DNA from: an uncultured Clostridia bacterium
GTDB lineage: Bacteria > Bacillota > Clostridia > Oscillospirales > Ruminococcaceae
Reading direction: 5' to 3'
Assembly (NCBI GenBank): GCA_947632425.1
Contig: CANRPG010000106.1
Coordinates: 1-6,898 of the forward strand
Length of the DNA: 6,898 nt
Numbering within the stretch: position 1 is the stretch's first letter; the number at the start of each line of letters is the position of its first letter. A program made the position numbers and the translations under genes. Below the pieces are notes generated by a model that saw only the letters and a program-made list of their open reading frames with translations, was not told the DNA's origin and did not search any database. This document shows positions 5,554 through 6,898 of this stretch, one piece after another.

Positions 5554-6898
5554 TCAAAACAGCCCTACAGATTTTAAAAACAGCACTGCCAGCATAAGCG
5601 GCGCTATAAATTTCACCATAACTATATACAACCGCTTTCTGCCCATTTTGCAGCCCGTTCTCTCAACTTCTTCAATAACGGTCTTTGGCTTTACCACCCA
5701 GCCTATAAGTATGCAGGTGAGAATTGCCACTATCGGCATGAGCAGGTTGTTGCTGATGTAATCGAGAATATCAAGTATCTGCGCCGTCGCGCCGTTGGGC
5801 AGCTTTGCCTCAAAGTAAAATACATTGTAACCCAGACACACCACCAGCGCCGCTATAAGACATACCACTGTCTCTATGGCGGTCGCTTTGTTTCTGGAAA
5901 CTTTAAAGCCGTCCATAAAGCTGGAGACCACCGCTTCCATTATCGAAACAGAACTTGTCAGCGCGGCAAACAGCACCATGGCAAAAAACAGTATGCCTAC
6001 AAATCTGCCGATGCCGCCCATAGCCGTAAACACCTTCGGCATAGTAACAAACAGCAGCCCCGGGCCCGAGGCAGCCATGCCCTCTTTGCCGTCAAACGCA
6101 TACACGGCAGGAATTATCATAACGCCTGCCAGTATCGCTACCATGGTATCGAATATCTCTATTCTGTTTATTGAGGTCTTTAAGTTTGCATCGTCGTGAA
6201 CGTAAGAACCGTAGGTTATCATGATACCCATGGCAACGCTAAGGCTGAAAAACAGCTGACCCATGGCATCGAGCAGAGTTGTCACGAAGCTTTCAAACGT
6301 AATGTTCGCAAAGTCTGGTATAACAAGCTTTCCCAGCCCCTGCATACCTGTTCTTGTAATGCCTGCGTCGTCGGTATGTGTTATAGTCAGCGAGAATATC
6401 GAGATAACTATTATCAGCACAAAAAGTATAGGCATAAGTATTTTTGAAGTGCTTTCAATACCCTTGTTTACGCCGCGGAAAACTATAAAAGCGGTCGCAG
6501 CCAAGAATACGAGCATCATTATCACGGGCTGCGCGGTACCCGATATGAACGAGCTGAAATAGCCGTCCCCTGCGGCAGCCGCGCCTTCGCCCGTTATGAA
6601 TACCAGCAGATATTTAAGCACCCAGCCGCCTATAGCGCAGTAGTATGGCAGGATTATCGCAGGCACAACGCATGAGAGTATACCCAGCGGTCTCCACTTT
6701 TCATGCAGTTTGCCGTATGCGGTAAGGGGGCTCTGCTTTGTTTTTCTGCCTATGGCTACCTCGGTCATCAGCAGCGCAAAGCCGAATGTCAGTGCAAGTA
6801 TTATGTATATGACTAAAAACAGTCCGCCGCCGTCCTTTGCCGCGAGATAGGGAAACCGCCATATGTTGCCAAGTCCCACAGCGCTGCCTGCCGCGGCA
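5554..6898 (-). CDS. Neurotransmitter:sodium symporter (NSS/SNF) family transporter, N-terminus cut by window edge
   Basis: A sodium-coupled importer of the LeuT fold, in bacteria usually taking up amino acids such as tryptophan, tyrosine or hydrophobic residues. The visible 447 residues begin inside TM1 with AAAGSAVGLGNIWRFPY. This preserves the LeuT sodium-site and gate residues equivalent to G20, A22, V23, N27 and R30. TM6 reads GQLFFSLSVAMGIMITYGSY, close to LeuT, with Ser for Thr254. TM8 has AALTSS, matching the second sodium site (A351, T354, S355). The frame has no stop up to base 6898. The GTG at 6877-6879 encodes the conserved TM1 valine and is not the start; the true start lies beyond the edge, probably some 10-25 codons away. 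The predicted length of about 460-470 residues and an end soon after the last helix (FIAPLMLAVLFLKSVGLF) suit the shorter 11-helix bacterial subgroup (MhsT, Tyt1). The substrate cannot be read from sequence. The GT-C-like gene follows by 21 bases. Confidence 0.95.
   Translation of the reverse strand, partial: AAAGSAVGLGNIWRFPYLAAKDGGGLFLVIYIILALTFGFALLMTEVAIGRKTKQSPLTAYGKLHEKWRPLGILSCVVPAIILPYYCAIGGWVLKYLLVFITGEGAAAAGDGYFSSFISGTAQPVIMMLVFLAATAFIVFRGVNKGIESTSKILMPILFVLIIVISIFSLTITHTDDAGITRTGMQGLGKLVIPDFANITFESFVTTLLDAMGQLFFSLSVAMGIMITYGSYVHDDANLKTSINRIEIFDTMVAILAGVMIIPAVYAFDGKEGMAASGPGLLFVTMPKVFTAMGGIGRFVGILFFAMVLFAALTSSVSIMEAVVSSFMDGFKVSRNKATAIETVVCLIAALVVCLGYNVFYFEAKLPNGATAQILDILDYISNNLLMPIVAILTCILIGWVVKPKTVIEEVERTGCKMGRKRLYIVMVKFIAPLMLAVLFLKSVGLF

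Noticed and set aside
5876..6562. Several plus-strand frames of about 80-110 codons opposite the symporter gene
   Set aside because: They overlap each other and lie antisense to conserved transporter helices; their Ser/Thr/Ile-rich content mirrors reverse-complemented membrane codons.
1..6898. A search by eye for CRISPR repeats, transposon ends, toxin-antitoxin pairs or a defence cluster
   Set aside because: No repeated unit, transposase, nuclease or helicase signature was seen; all five genes belong to common families, apart from the uncertain GT-C-like substrate.

Overview
The window holds five protein-coding genes and almost no non-coding DNA: the intergenic gaps are 88, 66 and 21 bases, and two genes overlap. 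No tRNA, rRNA, CRISPR array, insertion sequence or phage gene is visible, and no stretch longer than 300 bases lacks a gene. Strong AGGAG/GAGGTG ribosome binding sites, a consensus housekeeping promoter, heavy use of ATA for isoleucine, a Cache-type hybrid histidine kinase and a GH26 beta-mannanase together suggest a Gram-positive anaerobe of the class Clostridia, such as a gut or rumen Oscillospiraceae/Ruminococcus relative. This placement is an inference from style and gene content; no species marker is present.

Layout. Bases 1-2074 (minus) encode a membrane-bound hybrid sensor histidine kinase whose C-terminal receiver domain runs off the left edge. It has its own near-perfect TTGACA-17-TATAAT promoter at 2125-2153. 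Bases 2163-2912 (minus) encode a GNAT-family acetyltransferase. A 66-base divergent gap then separates it from a GH26 glycoside hydrolase (2979-3944, plus) that has no signal peptide. Bases 3853-5532 (minus) encode a polytopic membrane protein resembling GT-C (family 39/PMT-like) glycosyltransferases. Its last 30 codons are antisense to the last 30 codons of the GH26 gene. Bases 5554-6898 (minus) encode a neurotransmitter:sodium symporter (LeuT/MhsT type) whose first residues lie beyond the right edge.

How they fit together. The symporter and the GT-C-like gene are 21 bases apart on the same strand and are probably co-transcribed, though no functional link between them is obvious. The acetyltransferase and the kinase are also in tandem, but the kinase has its own promoter. 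The GH26 enzyme stands alone between two divergent or convergent neighbours, with no mannan transporter or mannoside phosphorylase in view. This looks like ordinary chromosomal housekeeping and accessory content rather than a defined new system. The most unusual points are the 92-base convergent coding overlap, which appears to have given the membrane protein an overprinted tail, and the apparently cytoplasmic GH26 enzyme.
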